Below, in pieces: positions 1 to 11,760 of a stretch of 64,000 nucleotides of DNA (position 1 is its first letter; each line of letters opens with the position of its first letter). The position numbers and the translations under genes are program-made. The notes under the pieces are model-generated. The model saw only the letters and a list, made by a program, of their open reading frames with translations. It did not search any database and was not told the DNA's origin. Source of the stretch: Pseudorasbora parva (Eukaryota; Chordata; Actinopteri; Cypriniformes; Gobionidae); assembly GCF_024679245.1 (NCBI RefSeq), contig NC_090174.1:45219688-45283687 (forward strand), written 5' to 3'.

Positions 1-300
1 TTGACACCAATGTCATTTCCTTTCTAAAGACCCGTAAAAGGCACTAAAGACGTTGATAAAAGTTCATCTCACTCCAATTGCTCTACAATCATTTTATGAA
101 GCGATGAGAATAGTTTTTGTATGCAAAAACAAAAAAAACAAAAAAAACGAAATAACGACTTATGGGCTGATGGGCCGAAACAAAGTTTCGAACATTATGA
201 ATCAACGTGTCGATTCATCATTCGGATCGCCAATGTCACATGATTTCAGCAGTTTGGCAGTTGACATGATTTTCAGAACACAGCAAGAGCATCCCTCTTT
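1..300. repeat. Fragment of a dispersed repeat (TTAGTTCACCC family)
   Basis: This stretch shares phrases such as AAAGGCACTAAAGA and CTACAATCATTTTATGAAG with 25640-26080, in the same order, so it is a diverged copy of one dispersed repeat family. The copy at 25640 begins with the TTAGTTCACCC end that also appears near 7126, 31594 and 63814. The open frame across it (53-376) is best read as chance coding inside a repeat. The left edge is cut by the window boundary. Confidence 0.6.
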
Positions 301-958
301 CCAGCTAACAATTTTAGGTTATAAGAACGTTTCCCTAACGTTCCCATTAAGTTCTAAAAACATTTTTGAATGTTGAAATGTCCAGTTTGTGGAACGTTGT
401 ATTAACATTCTCATTAGGTTATAAGAACGTTAGATAAAGTTCTTATAAGGGTGTGGAGTATATGATCAAATAAAATATTCCTGTTTTCTCCTTTAATGTA
501 CTTGCTTTTGTTTATTGACATCTTACTCTTTCTTAAAAAAAAAACTAAAACCACTTTTATAATTGACTTTTATATTTATATTACATTTATATTTAATACA
601 TAATTAGTTACTAGATTTTTCTTCTGATTGTAAAAAAATAAATATATACACGAAAAAGGCATTTAATTGTCATTAAGTTGTCTCTGGATATACAAATTAT
701 GTATCTGAAGTTTGAGAAAAAAGCTGTATGACTAATTTGTAATGACTAATACTTTTTTAATGTATTAACGTTTTTAAAACGTTCCACTAACAATGTAAGA
801 ATAACGTTTTATAGCTAACGTTTTTAGAACATTTCTCAATAGCAAATAACGTTGGCACAACGTTCTAATAACGTTACTGCAAGAACGTTTTTTGATAACT
901 TTGAGAGAACTTTCAGAGAACGTTAGCCAACGTTCTGAGAACGTTCCCTGTTAGCTGG
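301..958. mobile_element. Non-autonomous TIR element dense in AACGTT
   Basis: The block starts CCAGCTAACA (301-310) and ends with its reverse complement TGTTAGCTGG (949-958), so it has 10-bp terminal inverted repeats. I count about 15 copies of the palindrome AACGTT in 658 bp, concentrated in the first 130 and last 200 bases, in an AT-rich middle. There is no open frame of note. It looks like a MITE-type DNA transposon. A clear target duplication is not visible, so the superfamily is left open. Confidence 0.65.
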
Positions 959-1600
959 GTTGCACCTTCAGTTAATGTTGAAACAATACTGATATTTTAA
1001 CCACAAATCAGTGATAATAATATTGATTCAACATAACAAAGTGATATTTTTTCAACATCATTTTTATTATATTTTTATTATATATTGTTTTAACATCACT
1101 CTTGCACCCTCAGATAATGTTGAAACAATGTTGGGATTTCAACCACAAATCAATGATAGTATCATTGATTTAACATTACAGAATATTTTTCCAATATCCC
1201 TTTTGCACCCTCAGTGACTGTTGAAACAATGTTGATATTTCAACCAAAAATCTATTGTAATATCATTGAATCAACATTATGAACTGATGTTAGTTCAATA
1301 TCATGCATTTTCATCTGCATTAAATGTTGAATCAATTGTGAAATAAAAATAGTTATGGTAATGCTATTAAATCAACATTACAGTATGATTGATTCTACAT
1401 CACCGATGTTGAATCAATATTGAAATTAACAATAACAATCAATGGTAATATTGTTGAATCAATGTTACACTACGATGTTGATTCTACATCACTGATGTTG
1501 AATCATCACTGATATGATCACAAATCTTTAGTAATATTGTTGAATCAATGTTACAATATGATGTTGATTCAAGATGACTTTTGTTACAATATTTTGATCA
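959..1600. repeat. Degenerate tandem repeat built on TGTTGAAACAAT / TTGATTCAACATTA
   Basis: Six or so related units of about 95-140 bp follow one another. Several begin GCACC(T/C)TCAG and then carry a TGTTGAAACAAT-like motif (near 963, 1104, 1206, then diverged ones near 1303, 1399 and 1490). Each contains a segment like CAATGATAATATCATTGA, itself nearly palindromic. It abuts the right TIR of the preceding element, so it may be that element's flank or an internal expansion. No gene is seen. Confidence 0.6.
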
Positions 1601-1927
1601 CAATATTTCAACTACACTTCAATGGACCATTTTAAATCTGGAGAAAACCATTTAAAATATAAATGACACCTTCTCAGCAGTTGAGTCAATGTATTTTATT
1701 TAACAGTTGACCACAATCAGTATAAAAGATATAAAAGATCCTTCTTTAAAAAAGGGGGAGAGGGGAACAATAGGACAAAAGCATTACAACCTTTAAAAAT
1801 AAAATTAATTTCAGAAGTCTGATGTCATTTTAACTACAGGTGGTCCAACAGTTCAGTTGTCGTGCATCAGACAGCTGCCTCTTTTCCTTAGGTTCTCTGA
1901 AATCTGAAAAAGAAAGCATGATATTTC
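1601..1927. other. AT-rich spacer, nothing recognised
   Basis: AT-rich DNA with short A and G runs (for example the G-rich stretch near 1755). No supported exon, RNA gene or repeat boundary was seen. Confidence 0.5.
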
Positions 1928-1931
1928 TTAA

Positions 1932-3235
1932 AGGGGGGGTGAAACACTCAGTTTCAGTCAATCTCATGTCAATCTTGAGTACCTATAGAGTAGTATTGCA
2001 TCCTTTATATCTCCGAAAAGTCTTTAGTTTTATTTTATTTATAAAAGAAATATAGGTTGTACCGAGTCTTTCAGCAAAAAAAACGAGCGCCTGGAGGTCG
2101 TATCGTGTGGGCGGAGCTAAAGAATGACGAGCACGCACAAAGTGGTGACGTCCTCAAGCGTGGAGAAACCCATGGCTATTGATCAGATTCAGGTAATACA
2201 GATATGATCCAGAATCATATTTGGAGGCTGAAATAAATTGAACAGAAGAAACAGCAACAGCAGGACGTCCGTCTCTGTGGTATGTAATTGTAACGGATTC
2301 ACAGAGGCAGGATTCAAAAGCAAGTAATTCAGTTTATTTGACGGATAGTGTCACAGAAGTCAAAACTCAGAACAGTGAAGAAGTCCGGATAAGACAGAGC
2401 AGTGAGAGAGGCTCTGTTGGCGACACGGGCAGGCTGTGAGCAGCTGTGACTCGGGAGGTCGGTACAGGTAATCCGGGAAGGGATCCAGCGTTTCACGGAA
2501 GGGGGAAACGACAACCAACACGGAGACACAAGGGGAAACATCCAACAACGCTCTGACAAAGACAAGAGAGAAACAGAGAGACTAAATAGGGTGAAGGTGA
2601 TGAGTTGCAGCTGGTGCAGGTGATCAGCCACAGGTGCGTGATGAGCCAATCCCAGGCTCCGCCCTCACCTACATTCAACACGCACCCAAGAGTGAGACAG
2701 GGAATCCATGAACCGTGACAGTAATGTATTTAGTGGCCTGTCAACATTTGTGTGTCTTTACTCGCAGTTTATGAGGACATGATTCAGTTTATGGACTATG
2801 CGACTAAACCTTAGCAGTAGCAAGCAAAACGGATTTGCACGTCAGACTAGTGTAACATTATAGAACAACCATGGAGTAACCGTTAGCGCATTTGAATGAC
2901 AAAGCATGCGATCGTGTCGTTTACTGATGTTAACTCACGCGACGATAGCCAACAGCATAGACATTTGAAGCAGTTTTACTCACCGCCTGCTTCCAAAGCA
3001 GGAACCTATATCGCTGGGACCGCTCCGTCAAAAACACACTTCTTTGGTATGATTTGGTGAAGTCCTGTGACAGCAGTGACCGTGGAGATCCGCAATGTTG
3101 TGAAGCTTCCCGTCATTTCTGCGTTCAAATCGGTTCAAATGCAGCGCTGCCTTCCCGGAATGCTGTGCTGAAGGGTTGAAGTCGCTTGATGTCACCCATA
3201 GGAATAACGTGGAGCGCGGCGCGGACTATAACGAC
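1932..3235 (+). mobile_element. Kolobok-like non-autonomous DNA transposon, copy A (interrupted)
   Basis: The copy begins AGGGGGGGTGAAACAC directly after a TTAA (1928-1931). It runs parallel to copy B at 55890-58462: both share the TACCTATAGAGTAGTATTGC, GTGTGGGCGGAGCTAAAGA and AGTAGCAAGCAAAACGG segments in order. The right end is missing: similarity to copy B stops near 3235. A 432-bp insertion at 2289-2720 splits it. A TTAA target plus G-run termini fit the Kolobok superfamily. No transposase is encoded. The superfamily name is inference from termini, not from a protein. Confidence 0.65.
2289..2720. mobile_element. 432-bp insertion with 5-bp target duplication (solo-LTR-like or TIR element)
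   Basis: The insert begins TGTAACGG and ends CCGTGACA, and is flanked on both sides by GTAAT (2284-2288 and 2721-2725). TG...CA ends with a 5-bp duplication fit a solo LTR. The 7-of-8 match of the inverted ends (TGTAACGG against TGTCACGG) would also fit a short TIR element. The sequence that would be continuous without it is seen, without this insert, in copy B of the host repeat. No long conserved frame is supported inside. Confidence 0.7.
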
Positions 3236-3372
3236 ATAAGTGTTCACTTAACACAAAATATTCAAACTATGATTATAGTACTTTTAAAATCTGTATATAT
3301 ATTTTAGTTTTCTAAAACATATTAATGCTCAATATCAAAAGAAAGTGTGTGACAGTTTTCCCTTTTCCCACC
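3236..3372. other. AT-rich spacer
   Basis: Short AT-rich stretch between two repeats, nothing recognised. Confidence 0.5.
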
Positions 3373-3896
3373 TGTGCTGCGTTCCAGTTAGGTTTTTTTT
3401 ACACCCTTCACTCGCATACTTCCCTTCGTCTCACTCGGATGTGTATCATTTCTTACGTTGCATGAGTGCCCACTACTGGCGGAAACTTTGCAATGGACTG
3501 AACTGAACTAAGCTCTTGATCACTTGGAATCCAATATGGAGTTGATTTATTATTTATTTTTTTTCCTTTATAAATTGTTAAATGCAGCATTCTATATGTA
3601 TATGGATGTGTTTTAGTTGTTTTAAAAAAATTTTTTTAAATATCATAGAGTTGTTTGTGGTGGGGTAAATAAAACGTGATATGCGGTGACATCACAATCG
3701 CATTGCATTGTGGTATATGAAGTAGACTCGCTCACTCTGTCAAAATCGAGGGAGCAAGGGCCTGTCCATATAAACTTCCCTTGTCCACTTAATGAAGTGG
3801 AACGCACTTCAAAATGGCGGCGGGGATTCCCCCAAAGGGGAAGTGCTTAGGGAAGGTCGCAAGCGCGTGTCTTAAAGTGGAGTGGAATGCAGCACA
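3373..3896. mobile_element. MITE with TGTGCTGC(G/A)TTCCA ends
   Basis: The left end TGTGCTGCGTTCCA (3373-3386) matches the reverse complement of the right end TGGAATGCAGCACA (3883-3896) at 13 of 14 positions. The element is about 524 bp, has no coding capacity and includes an AT-rich centre near 3545-3650. No convincing target duplication was read, so the superfamily is not assigned. Confidence 0.6.
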
Positions 3897-4668
3897 AGTT
3901 TATCTCCAGCCCTAATTAAAGATGCACTATGCAACTTTCCGTCCACTGGAGGGCGCCTATTCTAAACAAAGGCATAGTTTGATGACGCCAAGAGTGAGCG
4001 CAGTATCTTGGGACATGTGGTCTTCACCTCACAGCCGGTGGAAAATAGGACTCGGGCAGAAATCATGTTCATGCAGTTATTAACTTTACTGTATTATGAA
4101 GCAGAGCAGGACCGAGTGTTGTGGAGCTGAGCATGGCCGCTGGAGCGATTGTTATACAAACACACGGCTCGCAAACACCGGGACTTTTATTATGACGGGA
4201 CGGGAAACAGTCGCCAGGCGCCCGCACTTCCGCTTATTCCGGTCATGATTACAAGGTAATGCAGCTCTGTTTATTATATTAGATACATTTAAGTGTGTTT
4301 AAAATGTTGTTATGATGTTACTCTGTGCGTTCGCTCGGCGCTGCTGTGACATGTTCACACTGCTAAGAGAAAAGCGCTTCTACAGAATAAATCCGAGGAT
4401 AGCGCAGATATGACGCGATTGACAGGCGACTCCCTCAAACGCTATGCTGACACGTCCCGGGTCATTGGTTAAAAAAGCAATTTTCTCACAATTTACAAAT
4501 AGTTGGAAACATTTGGGATATTGTAAGTAGTCAACTGAACAAAATATTTACATATTTGCATTATCAGATGGTGTTTCTTATTTTTTTAATTGTCCATCTT
4601 CATCCTCCTTAGCTCTAACTAAAAGAGAAATGTTTTCTGATGGATGCACTGATGGATGAAGACATGGG

Positions 4669-4670
<2 letters not shown>
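3897..4670. repeat. Probable dispersed repeat, no gene
   Basis: From about 3915 the sequence changes to a GC-richer block containing GGAGGGCGCC and a stretch near 4120-4260 rich in CpG, then returns to AT-rich DNA. It reads like an old non-autonomous repeat, but I could not define ends. No exon or RNA gene was supported. Confidence 0.35.

Positions 4671-4755
<85 letters not shown>
4671..4755. repeat. (GT)n microsatellite
   Basis: About 42 uninterrupted GT units followed by a short GCGCGC tract. Confidence 0.98.
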
Positions 4756-4761
<6 letters not shown>

Positions 4762-7125
4762 CTGTGACATTCCTGCTCATGTACTTCAAGAAATCTGTTA
4801 AATGATGTTAAGAACTTTATTCAGGAATTCCCCAATAAACATTACTAAAGCAATATGCATTTTTTTAAAGAATGTAGACAAATATTTCTAGTTACAATCT
4901 GTAGCAATACAGATACAGATGCAAATGCAAATAACAAGCATGCAAAATAAAGGAATAGAGAAATAAAAAAGGAGATGGAGGATTGTTTTAAATTGCATAA
5001 GAGAAGTCATGTATGCCAGGTGGTTCAACACACTAGACTGAATAGGATGCACCTGTTTTTTCTCTAATGAAGAAGGAAGCATCAATTAAACTACTGAGAA
5101 GTACATTATGTTAAACCAAAATGCCCGTTTACCAATCAGCGGCCAATTTCAAACTTCAATAGATTTTTTTCAACCATTTTCATGCGAAACTCGACTTGTG
5201 AAACTCATGAAGGCCCATCCCTAAACCAAGCCCCCAGTGGATTAGAGCAAATCAGGTAAAGCGATTAAAATGCCGATTGTGGTTTGAAACCGCCCCACTG
5301 ATTGGGAAACACCCACTAGTGTTCTGCAGAGATACACACCTGTATGATCTTGTGCTCATCGACTACAAATCACTATGAAGCTTGGAACATACTCTGCAAG
5401 AACAAAGAAACCTTGTTCGTTTTCTTGAGGTGGCAAGAACAGGAACAACGTTCGTTCTGGCCAGTGACGTCATTTTGTTTTTGCAACCCTGGGGGCGAGA
5501 ACTTTTTTCTCTGTTCTTGCGGAGTATGTTGCAGCCTTTAATGTCAATGTCAGTTCAATGTCACTGTCTCCACCTATGTGTGCTGTTGACTTTCATCAAA
5601 GTTTCAATGCTGATCCAACATACTTTAAATAATGAAATGTCAATCTCAACTAAAATGATGGTTTGGATCAAAACTCAACATTGTATCAATGTTACCATGC
5701 TGTCTGGGTATGCACATTTATTTAAAATAAAACTGTTGTATCATTTGGCATACCCTTAGTTTTTGTGCATTTTGTCTACCTGTTACAACTTACCCCAGTA
5801 TGTGTTACTTACAACCAACCCCAGTAGTGAGGTAGGTTGTTTGTATTTTTCATCATATCACAAAGTCTGTGATATAGTTGGAGAAATATTATATATTTAA
5901 AAAAAAGGGTAGTTTCAGGTTCTGAAGAAAAAAGTGATACAACCATAGGCCTACCTGGTCTCCCCTAATAACATGTTCTGTGAATGTGATGTAATTCTGA
6001 ACAGCCCTCAGCGACACACCGTCAGATGTTATTGCCACACTCTCAGCCATTTTAGATAATCTATCACATTTGCTTTAGCTTCATTATACAGTGCTGATCT
6101 GGTATCCAGATCAGACTTAGAGCGATAATCAAACACAGATGGAGTAGACTGAGTCTATCAACGCCCCTAATGCTTGCACAGTCCTGTAGCTCTTTCTGGG
6201 TCCACATTTCATTCAAAAACATTAGATATTTTTGATTTATATGATGTTCAATGTTGATGATCACGTTATTTTGCATATGCATTTGTTTACATAAGATTGC
6301 TTTACTCCGTCTTCCTCATGTGTTTTGATCAGGAGATTCAGTATTCATTCTGAAGATGCGTAATAGCACCCTATAGCGTCTGACAGCAGTGTTGTAGTCG
6401 AGACCAGCTCATTCGAGTCCGAGTTCAAAAAGAGTCGAGTCCGAGTCAAGACCGAGTTCAGAAAGGGTCGAGTCCGAGACCAAGACCAGAGAGAGCCGGC
6501 GTGTTCATAGAAATATTTACATAGATGCCTCATTCGACCGCCCTACGCAGGCACTAATGAGTAATCTATGATGCCGTGATTTACACCTTCTTCGACGGAA
6601 GTAAAGTACTAGATAAGATTTGTCTGATATGAGGTAAAAAATAACAAATACTGTTGTGTTTCTCCCAGTAACCAATCATTTATTGTCTTAAGACATCATG
6701 ATTATTAAGGCACGAACCACAGGGTTTAATATGGATTTGTAATGTATGTCTGTCTGTTAGAGAAGTGTGCTGGAGGAAGAGAGGGTGGGCGGGCGGGCAG
6801 GCGGCCTTCTGTTAGACATTTTTTGGGGAGTGGCTAATTTTATTTTTAATTAAAAAAGGATTTCTTTTGGATTTTTTAGTTTGGATTTCTCTGTGACACT
6901 TTTGTCCTACTTTGTAAACAGTAAATATATTAAAATAATAGTTGAGACACATAATGTAGCAGCAATGTGACTTTCTGGAAAATGCTATCAGGATTCCAGC
7001 GTAAAATAGAAGCGAGAGCATAAAAAGTCACTTGCAGATTTCTACAGTGAACAAACTACTAAGCAAATTACTACAGCTGTCAAAATGCTGAGATCTTTTA
7101 CATATACAGAAATGACTAGTTCTTA
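4756..7125. repeat. Intergenic repeat-rich DNA without supported genes
   Basis: Contents by position: AT-rich unassigned DNA to about 5200; a repeat-like block with AAGAACA motifs at about 5380-5520; a segment at 5530-5710 ending GCTGTCTGGGTA with several CAACAT/CAATGT words, probably another dispersed element; unassigned DNA; and a local run of GAGTCCGAG-type words at 6395-6490 that forms an imperfect minisatellite. Open frames here are short and lack homology that I can recognise or splice-site support. Confidence 0.4.
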
Positions 7126-7330
7126 AAGGGTTAGTTCACCCTAAAATTAAATTTCTTTCATTAATGACTCACCCCAATGTCGTTCCACACCCGTAAGACC
7201 TAAGTTCATCCTCGGAACACAGTTTAAGATATTTTAGATTTAGTCCGAGGGCTTTCTGTCCTTTGAATGTAAGTGTATGCCCACACATTCTCCGGGAAAA
7301 AATGGTGTTTGGGGGGTAAAATGTGTGTTA
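7126..7330 (+). repeat. TTAGTTCACCC-family dispersed repeat
   Basis: Begins AAGGGTTAGTTCACCCTAAAA and continues with ACTCACCCCAATG, as do the copies at 25640 and 63814. It is a short 5' fragment of a family present at least four times in the window. Confidence 0.65.
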
Positions 7331-8429
7331 TTTTGGCAAGGTTGCCTGCTAAAATTCGCACTCATGGGTCTATATATCACATAATAGCCGCTTCAACCCG
7401 CAGGTATAGAAAATAGCCCGTGGGAAAAAAACGTGGACTTGGCAACACAGTGCTGTTGAGCTCTGTTGACATTTGAACTAGCGTAATGCGTCGCTTCGTT
7501 GCTCTGATGGTTGTAGATCTATCCAATTGAGGTCTTTCCTGGTTCAGTTGAAACACGCCCCAATATCACAGCCCAATGGAGCAGTTTCAGACTCATATTC
7601 TGACTAGAATTGAGTATGACCACGTCAGGCTAGTTGTGTTATGGATCTGTGTATAAAACCAATTTCAAAATCTTCTTATATTAACAAGTAAGACATTGTT
7701 ATTTTACAGTTGTTGTTTTTAAATTGCTTACACAAAATGTATGAAACTATGGCTTCATTTCTACAAAAAAAAAAAACATGCACATAACATGCAGGCGTTT
7801 TGTTTTCACACATGATCACTGGTGTATGTATTTGTTAAATGAGTATGGCATTTAAATGGAAGTGTTTCCCATGAAATAAAGATATTAGTTGTGAATGATG
7901 TATCTAATGTAGAGAACCACCTGGGTTTTCCACGTTTTTCCTTTCACATGTGCTTTGTAGACAGTCCCTACCTGGTCTAAGAGCTTGTCACTCCAAGAAC
8001 ATATGGGTGGCAATGCATTGAGGAGCGTTAAAACAGATATTTTGTGATGTGTGTTCAGTTCTACGTTCTAATATTTTTTTACAGTTATAACTATTCACAG
8101 CATTTTTCACAGCGTCAAACCAACTTAGTCTCATTAGTCTCCGTGGATAAGTGGATAATTTTTCACAGCTTTTCATATTTTAAAATACATGAAACTGTTA
8201 AAAATAGCCCAATTACAAATCATTATAAATTGCTTTACAAAAAGGGACCATCTGGTGTTGGATCAAATTACAGAATTGTTTTTTTGAATTACTGCATGTA
8301 TACACAAAGGGCAGTTGAAACCACCAGATCCAGTACAACAGGTTTTGCTGATTACTGATGCTATTTAATGGTGCTTGACAAAGGCAGGGAACCACAATAG
8401 TTATTCTCCATACTTATTCTTCTTGCACA
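7331..8429. other. Intergenic DNA, nothing supported
   Basis: Mostly AT-rich DNA. Short frames on either strand (for example 8044-8358) have no recognisable domain and no splice context. The segment around 7380-7600 is GC-richer and probably repeat-derived. Confidence 0.4.
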
Positions 8430-8850
8430 CAATCCATCTGCTCGCTACTCCTCCTGCACTATTTGTCATAGACCCATGAAAGAGGTGTCAAATCAACCGG
8501 CTAATTAAGGAGTGGTGTACTATATCTTTTCTAAACAATTGGGTGTACAATATGCACCTGGCGGGCAGAAAAAAAAAAATCCAAAAAAGTTATTATTTAT
8601 TGTTATTACATACTTATTAGTGGTACTTGCCAGAGGCAAGACATCACTAATGTTATTCGTTTTCATTATTTTTCCACACAAAACTTGAGTGGAAACTCCA
8701 CCAGCATGACTGTGGGCTGCAGCATGACTCCTCCAGCGTTTGTCATAGACCCATAAATAAAGTGTCAAACCATGTGGGTTATTGAGGAATGGTGTGTTAT
8801 ATCTTTTCTAAGCCATTGGGTGTACTATGTTCACACGACAGGCGAAAAAG
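8430..8850. repeat. Diverged direct duplication, about 290 bp apart
   Basis: The block near 8440-8550 (CTCCTCCTGCACTATTTGTC, later TATATCTTTTCTAA and ATTGGGTGTAC) recurs near 8730-8830 with the same order of motifs (ACTCCTCCAGCGTTTGTC, TATATCTTTTCTAA, ATTGGGTGTAC). The two copies are clearly related but diverged, so this is an old tandem duplication. No gene is evident. Confidence 0.6.
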
Positions 8851-9184
8851 TTGTCTAAAATGTCCCATAGACTTTGCATTGAGACGAAATTTGACGAGTC
8901 ATAGCTCCGAGTAAGGATTTTGTAGAAAGTCATGAGTTTCCACATTTGAAGAGGCTGACAGGCTCGGTCAGAACATACCTCACAATGGGGTGTAAGTTTT
9001 ACATGGGGCAAAGAGCTGGCTTGTCAGCTACAGCTTGTTAATGTTAATATATGGTTGCTAGGGTGCTGTAACTGGTTGCTGTAACAGGGGTGGGAGAAGA
9101 GACAGAGATTTTGGAGCCTGTCTGGTCCTGTGGACCAATTCTGCCCCTATCTCTCATCGACCTGTTTGCTGCTGGTCTTGTCAG

Positions 9185-9185
<1 letters not shown>
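8851..9185. other. Intergenic spacer
   Basis: No supported gene. The sequence just left of the GAT repeat can be read with it as one frame (from 9090), discussed under findings. Confidence 0.4.
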
Positions 9186-9248
<63 letters not shown>

Positions 9249-9260
9249 AATGATAATGAT
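9186..9260. repeat. (GAT)n microsatellite
   Basis: A trinucleotide run with two AAT interruptions near its right end. In one plus frame it encodes a run of about 20 aspartates, in another poly-Met; neither is supported as a protein. Confidence 0.95.
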
Positions 9261-9392
9261 GAGGGGGAAGAGGATGAGTTGGAGGTTGATGATGATTATT
9301 GATCCATTTAATAGTGATCAATTTAATAACTTTGCAATTGTTATAACACAGTAAATGAGTGTCATGTGACTATATATATATGTATATATCAC

Positions 9393-9394
<2 letters not shown>

Positions 9395-9447
<53 letters not shown>
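9395..9447. repeat. (CA)n microsatellite
   Basis: About 26 CA units, preceded by a short TA-rich tract. Confidence 0.97.
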
Positions 9448-9452
<5 letters not shown>

Positions 9453-10250
9453 CCTCACTGCAGAGTCAGACAAAGCATGATCAAAACTTCCGTGATAGTA
9501 TTTTTCCTTTAACTCAAGAGAGTGAACAACGCACATCAAGAAAGGAATGTTATTTAACTATTTAAGATAGTTTGTCAGAAGGTCAGTGATACGTTTTGGT
9601 AGCCCGTCTGAAAAAATTAGCCCCAGGACGTTGGATAGACAGGATTTTTTAGGTTTCTTGGCTGAATGTTACCTGATTATGTATGCCGGATTGCTGAATT
9701 CACATGACACAGTGTCAAAAAACCCCTGAAGCCCTCTGATGCAGGGAAGACAGGGATAAGGGATAAAGACAGAGGTAAAGTGAGGTAATGAATGAACAGT
9801 TTATCTTTGCATAGTAGTAAATACTAATGTTTGCTAATTAACTGCATTTAATTTTATCTAAAACTTTATGCAAACACAAGAATCTTCTCCATAGGCCACA
9901 AACAGTGTGATTTTGTAACAAAAAAAAAGTTTTTTTTATGAACATTTAAGATTGCTTTTTTTAGTAGCCTAATGTTTGTACTCTATAGTTGTGCATTTTT
10001 AAGGGGATATGGCAGTTTTAAAATGTATTTGCAGAAATTAGTAATGATATTTATATACAGTTTATTTTTATTTTTAAATAGCAATATTTTATGTAAAATT
10101 CACATTAAAGATCTTTAATTGATGGTGAAAACATGAATAAACATAGTTTAGTTGAAAATTGCTGCCTTCTACTGGAAACAAACACTTGCTAGTTCTCAAG
10201 TAATAGTTTGTACATGAATGTCAGATGCAATTACTCTTGCTATTTGTGTT
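9448..10250. other. AT-rich intergenic DNA
   Basis: Nothing recognised: AT-rich sequence with homopolymer runs and no supported exon. Confidence 0.4.
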
Positions 10251-10789
10251 TAGTGTGTTATCACAAACCAGTGTAAATAACCACTCACAAAGGCGAAGGA
10301 GAACTTGGAACAGGACTTTATTATACAAATTTTACAGAGAACACTAACACACCAGTATACATAGACGGACAAAACTTAGGGGAAACTGAGAACTAAATAC
10401 ACAGGGCAAATGAGGATAACAAAGCATGACTAACCAAAATAGGGAGAAACAGAGTAACACAATCTAAACCAAGACAGACATACATGTGACATTAAATCCC
10501 GTCCGAGTAGGTGCGTCTTAGTGCCGTAATGGGAACATCTGAGGAGGGAGGGAGGGAGGGAGGGCAGGGCTCAGGAGGACGGCGTGGAAACAAACAGGAA
10601 AAACAGAAAGTCCAAAACAAAGAAAAACAGTCCAAGGAGGAGTGGAAAGTGGGAGGAGCCATGGGATTGCCTTGAACAGGGACGTGCAGATGGAGACCCA
10701 GGCCTCAGCCAGGAATAGAGGCAATACATGTGACATCACCGTCAGCTGGAGTGACTGCGATTACACCCTACTAAGTGGCAAAAAGACTG
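10251..10789. repeat. Retroelement-LTR-like, GC-intermediate block
   Basis: The stretch with GAACAGGACTTTATTATAC near 10300, A-rich continuation and CAGGGCAAATGAGGATAAC near 10400 resembles the layout of the 2289-2720 insertion: a TTTATT motif at one end, then AAAC- and GAGA-rich sequence. A GGGA repeat (10540-10563) follows. It is probably old LTR or repeat DNA; no ends were defined. Confidence 0.35.
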
Positions 10790-11417
10790 AGGCCCCGTCC
10801 ACACGAAGCCAGTGCTTTCCTAATCCGATCTTTTTTTTCCCTCGTTTCAAAAAATATCTGCATCCACACGAGATTACAAAACGGACTAAAAACGATGTAG
10901 TTTGCATGCCAGGCCAGTGTGTGGCACTGTAATTCTGTCGCAGAAATACACTAAAAATGGAGAAGAAGAGTTGTGGCTAGAAGGGGTATAGCAGTGGTCG
11001 GAGGTGAGGCAAAATCTCAGAATAAAATAACAATAAATACATTTGCTACTTAACAGATGTGTTTTATTAATACCTACACCTACCTCAACCCAAAACATAC
11101 CCTTACAATAATGCAGATACGTTAATTAAATGACGCGATATTGATGTGCGCATGCCCAGTGCCCATAGTTGTATCCCTTAACTCTTTCACCGTGTCGGAC
11201 GTAGTGTGATGACATCACCGTTTCATAAAATATACGGATTCGCTGTACACACGAAAACGGATGATGATCATTTTCAGATTTACCCACTTTGGGACCCGGT
11301 TTCGAAAAATATCGGATTCAGGCTTCTAAAATGCTGGATCTGTGTGGACGAAACGCTGATACGCGGTACAAAATTTATACGTATACAGCTAAACGCGTCT
11401 CCGTGTGGACGGAGCCT
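10790..11417. mobile_element. MITE with AGGC(C/T)CCGTCCACACG ends
   Basis: The left end AGGCCCCGTCCACACG (10790-10805) and the right end, read as reverse complement, AGGCTCCGTCCACACG (to 11417) match at 15 of 16 positions. Internal sequence includes further ACACGA and GTGTGGACGA words. There is no transposase frame. It is a non-autonomous DNA element of about 628 bp. The duplication at the target is unclear. Confidence 0.7.
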
Positions 11418-11760
11418 GAGAGGCAACACTGGTTTACAGCGTGAATGCAGCAAAAACACAAAACCAGGCCACCTATGGACATTGCTGTTCCAAACTTGAA
11501 ACGGCCTTGATAATAGCGTGCAATTTTCTCACTCAAACCAATGCCACCTACTGCTTCTTCTGCTTTTAGAGGGAAAAACTGCCCATAACTGCTTGCTTAT
11601 AGGATCTGTATTAATAGCGAATTATTAGCGAAAAGAACCTAGCAAAAAATCCAGTATGAATCTGTATTTGAACTCGTCAAATGATTAAATCTCCAATGTG
11701 TTTTTGCTTCAGTTAGTAATGTAACCAATCACAGACATGTTTGTAGATTTCTACAACGCA
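11418..11760. other. Intergenic spacer
   Basis: AT-rich DNA without recognised features. Confidence 0.4.
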
